A program made the translations under genes and the position numbers. This document shows positions 1 to 9,188 of a stretch of DNA of 64,000 nt, one piece after another. This DNA is from Nocardia yamanashiensis NBRC 100130. GTDB lineage: Bacteria > Actinomycetota > Actinomycetes > Mycobacteriales > Mycobacteriaceae. The notes under the pieces are model-generated. The model made no database searches, was not told where the DNA came from, and saw only the letters and a list, made by a program, of their open reading frames with translations. Every line of letters starts with the position of its first letter. The first letter of the stretch is position 1. Location of the stretch: positions 186,001 to 250,000 of the forward strand of contig NZ_BDCD01000017.1 of assembly GCF_001613325.1 (NCBI RefSeq), given 5' to 3'.

Positions 1-118
1 GCCGGAAAACGCGGTATCCGAGGGTGAACGACGGCGGGTCGGGCCGGTTATGCCCCGATTCCATACCGGACAGGTTCACAATTAGGAGCCAGGTAAGGCA
101 CAGAGAGGTCGGATCTCC

Positions 119-640
119 ATGAGTGACAACCGTTTTCTCCGCTCGGCAACCCATTCCCTGGCATTCGCCGCGATCACCGTGGCCGGACTGGCGCTCGCGA
201 CGCCCGCGCACGCCGATCCACTCTGGCCCGGCGGCCCCGATATTCCGGGCGTCGCGCCCTTGATTCCCAGCCCGCCCGCCGCACCGGTGGTGGCCCCGTG
301 CACCGCGGCCAACGCCCGCGGCTGTATGCGCCTGTCCACCAATGAGGCGTGGCTGATGGACAACGGCAAGGTGACCTACGGCCCGACCGTCATCTCGCAC
401 GGGCGGCCGGGGTACGAGACCAATGTCGGCGTGTTCGACGTCGACTTCAAACGCGAGGACCACTGGAGCACGCTGCACAACGTGCCGATGAAGTGGGCGG
501 TGTTCTTCGACGGCGATATCGCGACCCACATCGGCCCGACCGAGGAACAGTCGCACGGCTGCATCCGCATGACGCCCGAGGGCGCGGAGACCTTCTACAA
601 CTACCTGTGGCCCGGCGACATCATCGAAGTGGTGCGCTGA
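119..640 (+). CDS. Secreted L,D-transpeptidase (YkuD domain)
   Basis: A 173-residue exported protein. Residues 1-32 form a signal peptide (hydrophobic AFAAITVAGLALA, then an ATPAHA cleavage site). The rest is a compact YkuD catalytic domain with His137 and the SHGCIRM active-site motif at 145-151, Cys148 being the expected nucleophile. Such enzymes form 3-3 cross-links in peptidoglycan or attach proteins to it, outside the membrane. At this size there is no room for the Ig-like domains of the mycobacterial LdtMt type, so it is a minimal YkuD protein. A GAGAGG stretch lies about 10 nt before the ATG. The next gene follows after 21 nt. Confidence 0.88.
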   Translation: MSDNRFLRSATHSLAFAAITVAGLALATPAHADPLWPGGPDIPGVAPLIPSPPAAPVVAPCTAANARGCMRLSTNEAWLMDNGKVTYGPTVISHGRPGYETNVGVFDVDFKREDHWSTLHNVPMKWAVFFDGDIATHIGPTEEQSHGCIRMTPEGAETFYNYLWPGDIIEVVR

Positions 641-661
641 GGACGCCGAAAAGGATGACCC

Positions 662-1042
662 ATGGCCGATTCCGATACACCGCTCGAGCAGTTGATCGAC
701 ACCTACTGCCGGGCGTGGAGTGATCCCGATCCGGCGCGCCGGCGGACCTTCCTCGGCCAGGTGTGGGCGCCGGACGCCACCTACACCGATCCGCGGATCC
801 AGACCGTGGGCCCGGAGGAGCTGCTCGCGCACATCGAGACCATGATCGCGCGGCGGCCGGGCGCCCGGGTGGTGCGCACCAGCCGGGTCGATCAGCACCA
901 CGAGGTGGCGCGTTTCGCCTGGCGGGTGGTGCAGGCCGACGGGTCGGCGCTGCCGGAGGGCCTGGATCTGGCCGAGCTCACCGACGACGGTCGGATCGGC
1001 AGGATTGTCGGGTTCTTCGGGCCGACAGTGCCATTGGACTGA
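662..1042 (+). CDS. SnoaL/NTF2-like fold protein
   Basis: A 126-residue protein with the cone-shaped NTF2/SnoaL pattern: an N-terminal helix (LEQLIDTYCRAW), the WAPDATYTDPR strand typical of polyketide-cyclase-like and ketosteroid-isomerase-like folds, and a closing strand GRIGRIVGFFGP. There is no signal peptide, so it is probably cytoplasmic. Catalytic residues cannot be assigned with certainty, and no substrate can be named. It lies 21 nt after the L,D-transpeptidase with an AAAGG ribosome site, so the two may be cotranscribed, but no functional link is obvious. Confidence 0.7.
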   Translation: MADSDTPLEQLIDTYCRAWSDPDPARRRTFLGQVWAPDATYTDPRIQTVGPEELLAHIETMIARRPGARVVRTSRVDQHHEVARFAWRVVQADGSALPEGLDLAELTDDGRIGRIVGFFGPTVPLD

Positions 1043-1129
1043 GCGCGCCACGCCGGGTCGCTGGCACCGGCGGCGTGCGCACGACAGACTGGAGGGCGTG
1101 CGAGAGCTGTCGAGTCGGGTGGGTGCGCG

Positions 1130-2587
1130 GTGACGGGGCTGGCGCGCGGTGAGAATCGGCCCGCGCCCGGGGACCGGATGACGGTGACCGTGCGATCCAG
1201 CGCCGGGGTCGACGTGTCCGCGCTGCTGCTCGCGGCGAACGGGCGGGTGCGCTCGGACGCTGACTTCGTGTTCTTCAACCAGCCGGTCGGTCCCGGCGTG
1301 GTGTACCGGCACGGCCGCGGCGCCGGCGACATGGTCGACGTGCAGACCTCCGCGCTGCCCGCCGATGTGGACAAGGTCGCCATCACCGCCAGCCTGGACG
1401 GCAGCGGCCCGCGCACCTTCGCCGCCGCCGGCCCGCTGCTGGCCACCATCGGATCCGACTCGGGCACATTGACTTTCCAGATGACCGGCCTGACCACCGA
1501 GTCCGGCGTGGTGTGCGTGGAGATCTACCGGCGCGGCGACGGCTGGAAGGTGCGCGCCGTCGGGCAGGGCTACGACGACGGTCTGGCGGGTATCGCGGCC
1601 GCGTTCGGCGTGAATATCGACGACGAGCCGGAGCCGCCGAAGTCCGTGCCGCCGCAACAATCCCCACCCCGGCAATCCCCGCCGCAACAATCCGCACCGC
1701 AGCAATCCGCGCCGCCGCGACCGGCCGCACCGCCGCCGCCCCCGCCGGGTTACGCACCGCCGCAGCAGTATCCGTCCCCGCAGCCGTCCGCGCCCGCGCC
1801 ACAGTACGCACCGGTTCCCTCGACCCCGTCCCAGCAAGGAATGCCGCCGATGCAGAGCGATCTGTTCAATCCCAGCCACGCCGAGGTCAACGGTCCCGGC
1901 ATTCAGAAGCAGGGCGGCAAGATGATTCGCGTCGCCGTCAACGGCGAGACCCTGGCCCGCGCCGGTTCCATGGTCGCCTACCAGGGCAATCTGGAATTCA
2001 AGGCGCTCGGGTCCGGCGGTATCGGCCGCGCCATCCAGCAGCGGCTGACCGGCGAGGGCGTACCCCTCATGCGCGTGTCCGGTCACGGCGATCTGTTCCT
2101 CGCCAATGCCGCGGCCGACGTCCACACGGTGGATCTGGACGGTTCCGACGGCCTGACCATCAACGGCGCGAACGTCCTCGCCTTCGACACCAGCCTGAGC
2201 TACAACATCCAAAGGGTGCAGGGCGCAGCCGGTTACGCCAGCAATGCGGGCCTGTTCAACTGCGTCTTCACCGGGCGCGGCCGGATCGCCATCACCACCC
2301 ACGGCTCCCCCGTCGTGCTGAATGTCGATCAGCCCACCTACGCCGACCCGCAGGCCGCGGTGGCCTGGTCCTCCAGCCTGCAGACCGGTATCAAGCGCAA
2401 TGACTCGTTCGGCTTCAGCCGCCTCATGGGCCGCTCCACCGGCGAGGGCGTGACGCTGTCGTTCTCCGGTCGCGGGTTCGTCATCGTGCAGCCCTCCGAA
2501 CTGCCGCCGGGCGGTTTCATCGGCGGCACGGGCGGCGGTCAGGAGGCCGGGCAGAGCGGCGGCATGCTGGGCGGGCTGCTCGGCTAG
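1130..2587 (+). CDS. TerD domain - Pro/Gln linker - AIM24 domain fusion
   Basis: A 485-residue protein with a GTG start. Residues about 1-165 are a TerD-type domain (LARGENRPAPGDRMTVTV start, DADFVFFNQP, and the Ca-binding-like GSDSGTLTF region), as in tellurite and chemical stress proteins. Residues about 166-250 are a low-complexity linker of PPQQS/APQQS repeats. Residues about 255-465 are an AIM24-type beta domain (GGKMIRVAVNGETL, LFLANAAADVH, LNVDQPTYADPQAAVAW), and the tail is Gly-rich. There is no signal peptide or membrane segment. A short frame at 1098-1133 ends across the start codon and could couple translation. Its stop overlaps the convergent hydrolase gene by 4 nt. Confidence 0.82.
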   Translation: MTGLARGENRPAPGDRMTVTVRSSAGVDVSALLLAANGRVRSDADFVFFNQPVGPGVVYRHGRGAGDMVDVQTSALPADVDKVAITASLDGSGPRTFAAAGPLLATIGSDSGTLTFQMTGLTTESGVVCVEIYRRGDGWKVRAVGQGYDDGLAGIAAAFGVNIDDEPEPPKSVPPQQSPPRQSPPQQSAPQQSAPPRPAAPPPPPPGYAPPQQYPSPQPSAPAPQYAPVPSTPSQQGMPPMQSDLFNPSHAEVNGPGIQKQGGKMIRVAVNGETLARAGSMVAYQGNLEFKALGSGGIGRAIQQRLTGEGVPLMRVSGHGDLFLANAAADVHTVDLDGSDGLTINGANVLAFDTSLSYNIQRVQGAAGYASNAGLFNCVFTGRGRIAITTHGSPVVLNVDQPTYADPQAAVAWSSSLQTGIKRNDSFGFSRLMGRSTGEGVTLSFSGRGFVIVQPSELPPGGFIGGTGGGQEAGQSGGMLGGLLG

Positions 2588-3171
2588 TTCAGCGCCGCGG
2601 CGGACGGGACCACGATGCCGTAGAGGTCGCCGATGGTGGCCAGCGCGGCCTGGTGCAACTGTTCGGCCGGGACCTCGGCGACCGCGGTGCGCAGCGGGCG
2701 GGTGGCGGAGGCGTCGGCGACGACGGTGGGCAGATTGCCGCGCAGGAACGCGCCCTCGGTCGTGAAGGTCACGCACATGTGGGTCATGAAACCGGCGATG
2801 ACCACGGATTTATTGCCCGCGGCATCGACCTGCGCGCCCAGCTCGGTATCGACGAAACCATTGGGCACGGTCTTCACCACGACGGGTTCGCCCGCGATCG
2901 GCGCGACGGCCGGATGGATCTGCCCGATCTCGGCGGTGATGTCGTACGGCGTGCCCGCGCCGCCGTCGTTGACCACGTGAATGACCTTCGCCCCGGCCCG
3001 GCGGGCCCGGTCCAGCAGCGCCGCGGCGGCTTCGAGCGCGGGCTCCCAGCCGGCGAGTTCCATGACGCCGCGGGTGTAGGTGTTCTGGTAGTCGACCAGG
3101 ATGAGCGTCGAATCGGCGAGCGCGGCCGGGGTCTGGTCGAAGCCGTTGAGGTCGCGCAGGGTGGTAGCCAT
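2584..3171 (-). CDS. Isochorismatase-family cysteine hydrolase
   Basis: A 195-residue alpha/beta hydrolase of the isochorismatase-like family. The expected triad is visible: Asp27 (LVDYQNTY), Lys100 (VVVKTVPNGF) and Cys133 (FMTHMCVTF). Family members hydrolyse amide or imide bonds (nicotinamidase, carbamoylsarcosinase, biuret hydrolase); the substrate here is not evident. The ATG at 3171 is chosen because GAGAAGGG lies just upstream on the same strand and the family-like sequence starts there; an in-frame extension to 3240 looks non-native. It is divergent from the GlxA-type regulator, its most likely controller. Confidence 0.82.
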   Translation of the reverse strand: MATTLRDLNGFDQTPAALADSTLILVDYQNTYTRGVMELAGWEPALEAAAALLDRARRAGAKVIHVVNDGGAGTPYDITAEIGQIHPAVAPIAGEPVVVKTVPNGFVDTELGAQVDAAGNKSVVIAGFMTHMCVTFTTEGAFLRGNLPTVVADASATRPLRTAVAEVPAEQLHQAALATIGDLYGIVVPSAAALN

Positions 3172-3299
3172 GAAATGCCCTTCTCGATAGTCCGGAACCA
3201 CCGTGTGGTGGCCGCCTTCGACGCTATGGGCGGTTCGCATATGTCGGCAATGTCATGCAACATGCAGATACCGACATCGCCGACCGACGGGAGATCAGT

Positions 3300-4286
3300 G
3301 TGGGCGCCCTGGAACGGCTCATCGTCGTGGTCCTCTTCGATCGCGTCGATCTGCTGGACGTGACCGGACCGCCGGAGGTCTTCGCGCTGCTGCAGCGGGA
3401 AATGGACGAGCCGACCGGGTATCGGGTGGTGCTGGCCGCTGAAACTTTGGACCCGGTGACCACGGCGGCCGGGGTGCGGGTGCTGCCCGACGTGACGTTC
3501 GAGGAGATCTCCGGGCGCGCCATCGACACCCTGCTGGTGCCGGGCGCGGTCGAGGTGGACGCTGCGCGCCGGGTCCGCGCGCTCTGCGATCCGATGGTGG
3601 TGGAGTGGGTGAAACGCCTGGCCGCGCAGACCCGCCGCGTGGCGTCGGTGTGCGTGGGCGCGCACATTCTGGCCGGCGCCGGGCTGCTGGACGGCAAGCG
3701 CGCCACCACGCACTGGTCCACCGCACAGCAGCTCGCCGCCGACCATCCGGCCGTGCGGGTCGACGCCGATCCCATCTTCATCGTCGATCAGGGCGTCTGG
3801 ACCGGCGCGGGACTCACCGCCTGCCTCGATCTTTCGCTGGCGCTGGTCGCCGACGACTTCGGCGAGCAGGCGGCTTTGCGCGTCGCCCGGCAGCTGGTCA
3901 TGTACCTCAAGCGCCCGAGCGGCCAGAACCAGTTCAGCGTCAATCTCGAACCGGTCTCCACCACGCGCCGGGTAGAAGTGCTGCGCCAGTACATAACCCG
4001 GCATCTGTCCGGACCGATCACCGTGGCCGATCTGGCCGCGCACGCGCATGTCAGCGATCGTCAGCTGACCCGGATCTTCAAGACCGAGCTGGGCATGACG
4101 CCCGCCGCGTATCTCGAATCCGCGCGCGTCGAAGTGGCGCGCAATCAGCTCGAGACCACCGACCACACCCTCGAGCGCATTGCCGCCGCCTGCGGGTTCA
4201 ATACCACCGACACCTTGACCCGCGCATTCCGCCGCACCCTCGATACCACTCCGACCGAGTACCGCAACCGCTTCCGAATCAATTGA
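3300..4286 (+). CDS. GlxA-type regulator: DJ-1/PfpI domain plus AraC HTH
   Basis: About 328 residues from GTG 3300, which has a GGGAG ribosome site; an ATG at 3255 would add 15 residues. The N-terminal half is a DJ-1/PfpI-like domain with VASVCVGAHILAGAG at the nucleophile elbow and THWSTAQQL after it, as in FtrA/GlxA regulators. The C-terminal 100 residues carry the two helix-turn-helix motifs of AraC proteins (ITVADLAAHAHVSDRQLTRIF and LERIAAACGFNTTDTLTRAF). It is a transcription factor, probably sensing a small molecule through the PfpI-like domain. Head-to-head placement with the cysteine hydrolase suggests it controls that gene. Confidence 0.88.
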   Translation: MGALERLIVVVLFDRVDLLDVTGPPEVFALLQREMDEPTGYRVVLAAETLDPVTTAAGVRVLPDVTFEEISGRAIDTLLVPGAVEVDAARRVRALCDPMVVEWVKRLAAQTRRVASVCVGAHILAGAGLLDGKRATTHWSTAQQLAADHPAVRVDADPIFIVDQGVWTGAGLTACLDLSLALVADDFGEQAALRVARQLVMYLKRPSGQNQFSVNLEPVSTTRRVEVLRQYITRHLSGPITVADLAAHAHVSDRQLTRIFKTELGMTPAAYLESARVEVARNQLETTDHTLERIAAACGFNTTDTLTRAFRRTLDTTPTEYRNRFRIN

Positions 4287-4289
4287 CGG

Positions 4290-5306
4290 TCAGGCGCTTT
4301 CGAGAATCTTCAGGGTTTCGATGGCGTCGCGCGGGTCCACCGGCACCGGGCCGCCGTCGTCGACGGCAGCGGCCATGGCACGGTAGAAGGCCGGGTAATC
4401 GCCCGGTTCGGAGGGAATCGGATGCGTGTCGTCCGGGGTTCCGAACAGGCCCCAATGCTCGGGTTCCACTACGCCCCAGGGCTTTCCGTCGTCCGGCCGC
4501 CGGCCCGCGCGCAGGTCGGCTTCCTGCGGATCGAGACCGTAACTGACATAGGCGTTCTCGGAGCCGAGCACCCGGAAGCGCGGACCCAGTTGCGGGGCAA
4601 CGGCACTCATCCACAGATGCGAGCGAACACCGGACGCGTGGGTGAGGGCCAGGAACGCGTCATCGTCGGTCCGGATGCCGTCGCGACGCCGATCCCGTTC
4701 GCCGTACACCTCGGTGACCGGGCCGAACAGCGTCAGCGCCTGATCGACCAGATGGCTGCCGAGGTCGAACAGAATGCCCGCTCCGTCCTCGGCGCCGCCG
4801 GTCTCCCGCCAGCCGCCCTTGGTGACCGGCCGCCAGCGTTCGAAGCGGGATTCGAAACGCCGGACGGTACCCAGTCGGCCGGCGTCGATCAGCGCCCGCA
4901 CGGTCCGGAAGTCATTGTCCCAGCGCCGATTCTGGAAGACCGACAACGCCAGCCCCGCTCGGTCGGCGGCCGCGACCACCTGTTCGGCCGCCGCGACGGT
5001 GACCGCGAACGGTTTGTCCACCACCACCGGCAGCCCGTGCTCCAGGGCCCGCACGGCGAGATCGCCATGCGTGCGATTGGGCGTCGCGATCACGGCGAGA
5101 TCGAAATCGCCCGCCGCCGCGAACAGTTCGTCGGCCGTCGCGAACACCCGTACGCCCGGATGCTCCCGCCGCGCCTGCGCACCCCGCTCGGCCGATCCGG
5201 TCACCACGCCCGCGACCCGCAGCCGCGGTTCGGCGGCGATCAACGGCGCGTGGAACACCGCCCCGGCCAGCCCGAATCCGATTACCGCGACCCGAAGTTC
5301 CCGCAT
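4290..5306 (-). CDS. Gfo/Idh/MocA-family oxidoreductase
   Basis: A 338-residue NAD(P)-dependent sugar or polyol dehydrogenase. It has an N-terminal Rossmann fold (VAVIGFGLAGAVFHAP) and the Gfo/Idh catalytic-lysine motif, here VVDKPFAVT with Lys98, a DKP variant of the usual EKP. The second half has the family's GSHLVDQAL segment, supplying the conserved His. It acts in the cytosol on a sugar-like substrate. It lies 54 nt downstream of the DeoR gene on the same strand, so it may be the last gene of the amino-sugar transport arm, although the canonical GalNAc route does not need it. Confidence 0.87.
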   Translation of the reverse strand: MRELRVAVIGFGLAGAVFHAPLIAAEPRLRVAGVVTGSAERGAQARREHPGVRVFATADELFAAAGDFDLAVIATPNRTHGDLAVRALEHGLPVVVDKPFAVTVAAAEQVVAAADRAGLALSVFQNRRWDNDFRTVRALIDAGRLGTVRRFESRFERWRPVTKGGWRETGGAEDGAGILFDLGSHLVDQALTLFGPVTEVYGERDRRRDGIRTDDDAFLALTHASGVRSHLWMSAVAPQLGPRFRVLGSENAYVSYGLDPQEADLRAGRRPDDGKPWGVVEPEHWGLFGTPDDTHPIPSEPGDYPAFYRAMAAAVDDGGPVPVDPRDAIETLKILESA

Positions 5307-5360
5307 CAGCAGCCCCTTTCTCGACGGTTCGCCTCCACGGTAGCCCGCCGGGTCGCCGGA

Positions 5361-6146
5361 TCAGACCAGGTGCACCTCGACCCCGGCCTCGCGGATCGCG
5401 GCAATGGCGGCCGGGTCCGCCGCCTCGTCCATCACCAGGGTGTGAATGGCCTCGATCGGGCAGATCCGCGCCAGCGCGGTGCGGTCGAGCTTGTCGGCGG
5501 TCGCCACCGCGATCACCCGTTCGGCGCGCCGCACCATTTCCGCGTTCACGCCCGCCTCGTCGAGGTGCCGGCATTGCGCCCCGGCGGTCGCGGAGATCGC
5601 GCCGACCCCGAGAATCACGGTGTCCAAGCGTAATTCGGCCAGCGCCAGTTCGGCCAGCGGCCCGTGCAGTTCATAGGATTCCCGCCGCGCCATCCCGCCC
5701 AGGCAGATGGTGCGCAGATGCGGCCGCAACACCATCTCCCCCGCGATATTGAGCGCGTTGGTGACGATGGTCAGCTCGTCCGGCCCGGTCAGGTCGGGCC
5801 GCCCGGCCAGCGCCCGCGCCACCGCCGTCGTGGTGGTGCCGCCGTTGAGCCCGACCACTTCGGCCCGCCGCACCAGTCCCGCCGCGTGTTCCGCGACCCG
5901 CTGCTTGGCCTCGCCGCCGCCCCCGCGATACCGCGCGGGCAGGTCGTAGGCGACGGCGGTGGCCACGATCCCGCCGTGCGTCCGCGTCGCCAATTGCTGA
6001 TCGGCCAGCGCGGTGAAGTCCCGGCGAATGGTGGCCGGGGAGACGGCGAGCCGTTCGGCGGCCTCCTCCACCGACAGCCGTCCCCCTTGGGCGAGCAGTT
6101 CCAGCAGGCGATTCCAGCGCTGGGACCGATCGGCGGGTGCGGTCAT
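5361..6146 (-). CDS. DeoR-family repressor of the amino-sugar locus
   Basis: A 261-residue protein with an N-terminal DeoR helix-turn-helix (RLSVEEAAERLAVSPATIRRDF, about residues 25-46) and a C-terminal sugar-phosphate-sensing domain (VGLNGGTTTTAVARAL, then DTVILGVGAI). Family members are released from DNA by a phosphorylated sugar such as GalNAc-6-P or tagatose-6-P. Its ATG overlaps the permease stop codon (ATGA at 6143-6146), so it is translationally coupled to the transporter. It probably represses both arms through the divergent region at 9102-9253. AgaR is the functional analogue; no orthology is claimed. Confidence 0.88.
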   Translation of the reverse strand: MTAPADRSQRWNRLLELLAQGGRLSVEEAAERLAVSPATIRRDFTALADQQLATRTHGGIVATAVAYDLPARYRGGGGEAKQRVAEHAAGLVRRAEVVGLNGGTTTTAVARALAGRPDLTGPDELTIVTNALNIAGEMVLRPHLRTICLGGMARRESYELHGPLAELALAELRLDTVILGVGAISATAGAQCRHLDEAGVNAEMVRRAERVIAVATADKLDRTALARICPIEAIHTLVMDEAADPAAIAAIREAGVEVHLV

Positions 6147-6967
6147 TTGACACTGCCGGCGGTGAGGCCGGCGACCAGGCGCTTCTCGATGAGCGCGAAC
6201 AGAATGACAACGGGCACGATGCCGACCGTAGAGATGGCGAAGACATATTGCCAAGCCGTGTCGTACTGACCGATGAACTTGGTCAGCGCCACCGACAGCG
6301 GCTGGTTCTCCGGCGTGGTGAGGATGACCAGGCTGGCGGCGAATTCGTTCCAGCAGGACACGAAGGCGAACACGGTCGCGGTGACGATGCCGGGCCACAC
6401 CAGCGGCAGGCTCACCCGGGTCAGGATCTGCCAGCGGTTGAGGCCGTCGAGCTGCGCGGCCTCCTCCACCTCCACCGGCACCCCGGCGAAGAAGCTGTGC
6501 AGGATCCAGACCGCGAAGGACAGATTGAATGCGGCGTTCACCAGGATCATGGCCACCCAGGTGTCGTTGATGCCGAGCGCGAAGAACTCGCGGATCAGGC
6601 CGGTGACCAGCACCACGGGTTGCAGCATCTGGGTGATCAGCACCAGGCCCAGGAACACGGCTTTGCCCGGAAACCGCCGCCGCGCCGTGTAATACGCGGC
6701 GGGAACGGCCACCGCCAGCACCAGCAGGGTGGCCGCGATCGAGATCACCAGGGTGCTGATCAGGTTGAACGGCAGCGGCGTTTCGGTTGCGCTCCACACG
6801 CTTCCGTAATTGCCCGGCCGCCATTCCTCGGGCAGATAGGTCGGCGGAATGCGCAGGATCTCCGCGCGCGGTTTCAGCGAACCGAGCACCATCACCAGGT
6901 ACGGCAGCAGGAACACCGCCGCCAGCAGCGCCCCGATCGCGGTCAGTCCCCAGCGCCGCCGGGTCAT
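6143..6967 (-). CDS. ABC sugar transporter permease, MalG type
   Basis: A 274-residue inner-membrane protein with six predicted helices. It carries the EAA loop of carbohydrate importers (EEAAQLDGLNRWQILTRVSLPL, which contacts the ATPase). The first helix is WGLTAIGALLAAVFLLPYLV. Start and stop overlap the neighbours by 4 nt each, so the lipoprotein, two permeases and repressor form a tight operon. No ATP-binding subunit is encoded nearby. Actinomycetes often energise such CUT1 importers with one shared ATPase (MsiK/UgpC type) encoded elsewhere, which is the probable explanation. Confidence 0.92.
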   Translation of the reverse strand: MTRRRWGLTAIGALLAAVFLLPYLVMVLGSLKPRAEILRIPPTYLPEEWRPGNYGSVWSATETPLPFNLISTLVISIAATLLVLAVAVPAAYYTARRRFPGKAVFLGLVLITQMLQPVVLVTGLIREFFALGINDTWVAMILVNAAFNLSFAVWILHSFFAGVPVEVEEAAQLDGLNRWQILTRVSLPLVWPGIVTATVFAFVSCWNEFAASLVILTTPENQPLSVALTKFIGQYDTAWQYVFAISTVGIVPVVILFALIEKRLVAGLTAGSVK

Positions 6968-7860
6968 CGCGCCTCCTCCCCCGCCGGGCGGATCAGCTTC
7001 ACGTAGATCGCGATAATGGTCATGATCAGCACGAAGTTCAGCACGCTCATCGCCGCGGCGGTATCGACCTGCTGGTTCTGCCGGATCAGCTTGAATGTCA
7101 ACGTGGTCGTGGTGTCCGCCGAGAAGCCCGCGATGCTGCCGGTGAGCACCTGCAGGATGGGCAGCGAATTGAAGGCGTTGATGATGTTGATGACCGTGGC
7201 CACCGCCATGGCCGGGCGTAGCTGCGGCAGGGTCAGATGCCGGTAGCGCTGCCAGGCTCCCGCGCCGTCCACCCGCCCGGCCTCGTCGATATCACCCGGA
7301 ATCGATTGCAGCCCAGCCAGAATCGTGTAGGTGGTGAACGGAATCGAGACGAACACCGCCACCCCGATCGCCACCACGAACGCCGGACCGGGCTGCTTGG
7401 TGAAGCCGAAACCCTTGTCCAGCACGCCGATATCGACCAGGAAACGATTGGCGATGCCGACGTCCGGATCCAGCATGTAATAGAAGATGCTGGTGGTCAT
7501 CACCACCGAGGCCGCCCACGGCACCAGGATGGCCAGCCGCACCGCCGTGCGGCCCGGGAAGTCCTTGTTCAGGAACTGCGCCAGCCCCGCCGACAGCACC
7601 AGCGTGATCATCACGACCGCGACCACCCAGACGACCGTGTGCGCGAGCACACCGCCCAGCTCTTCCAGATCGAAAAGCCTGCGGAAGTTGCCGAATCCGG
7701 CCGATCCGCGATCCTGGCCGTACGCGTTCAGGTCCCGGGTGGAGGTCCACGCCATGTACCCGGCGGGGAACGCCACCACCCCCGCGATGAGCACCAGCAC
7801 CGGGCCGATCCACGGCAACGCCCGCAGCGTCGGCGCGAATCGGCCCCGGCCACTGCTCAA
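6964..7860 (-). CDS. ABC sugar transporter permease, MalF type
   Basis: A 298-residue multi-spanning permease, partner of the MalG-type subunit. The EAA loop reads DIDEAGRVDGAGAWQRYRHLTLP. The first helix (LPWIGPVLVLIAGVVAFPAGYMAW) and the sequence MSVLNFVLIMTIIAIYV near the end are clear membrane segments. It forms the heterodimeric channel of a CUT1-type importer. It overlaps both neighbours by 4 nt (ATGA), which favours equimolar expression. Confidence 0.92.
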   Translation of the reverse strand: MSSGRGRFAPTLRALPWIGPVLVLIAGVVAFPAGYMAWTSTRDLNAYGQDRGSAGFGNFRRLFDLEELGGVLAHTVVWVVAVVMITLVLSAGLAQFLNKDFPGRTAVRLAILVPWAASVVMTTSIFYYMLDPDVGIANRFLVDIGVLDKGFGFTKQPGPAFVVAIGVAVFVSIPFTTYTILAGLQSIPGDIDEAGRVDGAGAWQRYRHLTLPQLRPAMAVATVINIINAFNSLPILQVLTGSIAGFSADTTTTLTFKLIRQNQQVDTAAAMSVLNFVLIMTIIAIYVKLIRPAGEEAR

Positions 7861-9101
7861 TTCGCCGCCTGCTGGATCTTCGCCAGCACCGCGGCCGGAT
7901 CACTGCCCTGCGCGATGGTGCCCATCTGCTGCTTGATCGCGCCCTGCGCGGCGCCCCACTTGGGGTTGTTGCTCGGGTAGAACTTGGCCACCGGCAGGGT
8001 CGCCGCGAACGCCTTGGTCACCGGATCGTCGGCGAGCGCCTTGGCCGCACTCTCGGTGATCGGGATGAAGTGCTCGCCGGACACGAATTTCGCGTACACC
8101 GCCGCGGAATAGAAGTAGCTGAGGAACTTCTTCACCGCCGCGGCCTTCGCGCCGTCCTTCTTGAACGCCATCAGGTGATCGGCCACGCCGAGGGTCACCG
8201 GATCGCCGGTCTTGGTGGGCGAGGGCGCGGTGGCGTACTTCAGGCCCGGGTTCTTGGCCGCGATCTGGCTGATGGTCGGTGGCAGGCCCTCGATCATGCC
8301 GATTTTGCCCTGATAGAAGGCATTCAGCACGTCGGCGCGATTGGTGGCGCCCGGATTGGCCTGCGTCACACCGGCTTCCGCGATGGCCTTCATGGCCTGC
8401 ACGCCCTCCAGATTGGCCGGGCTGTCGACGGTGATCTTGCCGCCGTCGGACCAGTTGCCGCCCGCGCCGAAGGTCCAGATGGAGGTCTCGCCCTGGGCTT
8501 CCTCACTGCCGAGCGGCAGGCCGTAGCCGGACACCCCGCCGCCGAGCGCCTGGATCTTCTTGGCGTCGTCGGTCAGCTCGGACCAGGTCTTGGGCGGGCT
8601 CGCGATGCCGGCCTTGGCGAACAGTTCGGTGTTGTAGAACAGGGTGCGGGTGGAGGCGAAAAGCGGCAGCGCCCACTGGGTTCCGTCGATCGAGGCATTG
8701 CGCGCGAAACCCGGCTGGATATCGGCGATGACCGCGGCGTCCACGATCTCGGTGGCCGGGTAGAGCTGGCCGTCGGTGGCGAAAGTGGAGTAGGCGTCGA
8801 TGTTCAGGATGTCGGGGGTGGTGGACTTCGACTGCAGCTTGGTCCGGACCACGTCGTTGATGGAATCCCAGGACTCCATCTGCAATTCGACGTGGATATC
8901 GGGATTGGCCTTCTGGAAGTCGGCGATGATCGCGTCCCACGCGCCCTTGGTGCCGTCGCTGTAGACCGGCGCCAGGAAAGTGAGGTGATTCGGGTCCGAG
9001 TCGTCCGTTTTGTTCCCCCCGAACCCGCAGGACGATACCGTCAGGACCAGGCCGGTGAGCAACGCCATCGAGGAAAGCGCGCCGCGCAGTGGACGTTTCA
9101 C
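7857..9101 (-). CDS. Sugar-binding lipoprotein of the ABC importer
   Basis: A 414-residue family 1 extracellular solute-binding protein. The N-terminus is a lipoprotein signal (ALLTGLVLTVSSC, acylated Cys25), so it is tethered to the outer face of the membrane. Family features include LTFLAPVYSDGTKGAWDAIIADF near the N-terminus and the DILNIDAYSTFATDGQLYP hinge region. It captures the sugar and delivers it to the two permeases. It is the first gene of the leftward arm and faces the catabolic genes. The ligand is inferred from those genes to be an N-acetyl-hexosamine or related oligosaccharide. Confidence 0.92.
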   Translation of the reverse strand: MKRPLRGALSSMALLTGLVLTVSSCGFGGNKTDDSDPNHLTFLAPVYSDGTKGAWDAIIADFQKANPDIHVELQMESWDSINDVVRTKLQSKSTTPDILNIDAYSTFATDGQLYPATEIVDAAVIADIQPGFARNASIDGTQWALPLFASTRTLFYNTELFAKAGIASPPKTWSELTDDAKKIQALGGGVSGYGLPLGSEEAQGETSIWTFGAGGNWSDGGKITVDSPANLEGVQAMKAIAEAGVTQANPGATNRADVLNAFYQGKIGMIEGLPPTISQIAAKNPGLKYATAPSPTKTGDPVTLGVADHLMAFKKDGAKAAAVKKFLSYFYSAAVYAKFVSGEHFIPITESAAKALADDPVTKAFAATLPVAKFYPSNNPKWGAAQGAIKQQMGTIAQGSDPAAVLAKIQQAAN

Positions 9102-9188
9102 GATCGGGACCTTTCAAGTTCACACCCGACGTGACGAACCACGGATGCGGACCGAACCAGTCGAGTGGCCTGAATCTACTGCCGTTCT

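Noticed and set aside
1..118. Search for a promoter or gene in the first 118 bases
   Set aside because: No frame with support and no convincing -35/-10 pair; probably the tail of an intergenic region.
1098..1133. Eleven-codon frame with GGAGGG site ahead of the TerD-AIM24 gene
   Set aside because: It overlaps the GTG start and could be a coupling leader, but it is too short to support as a gene.
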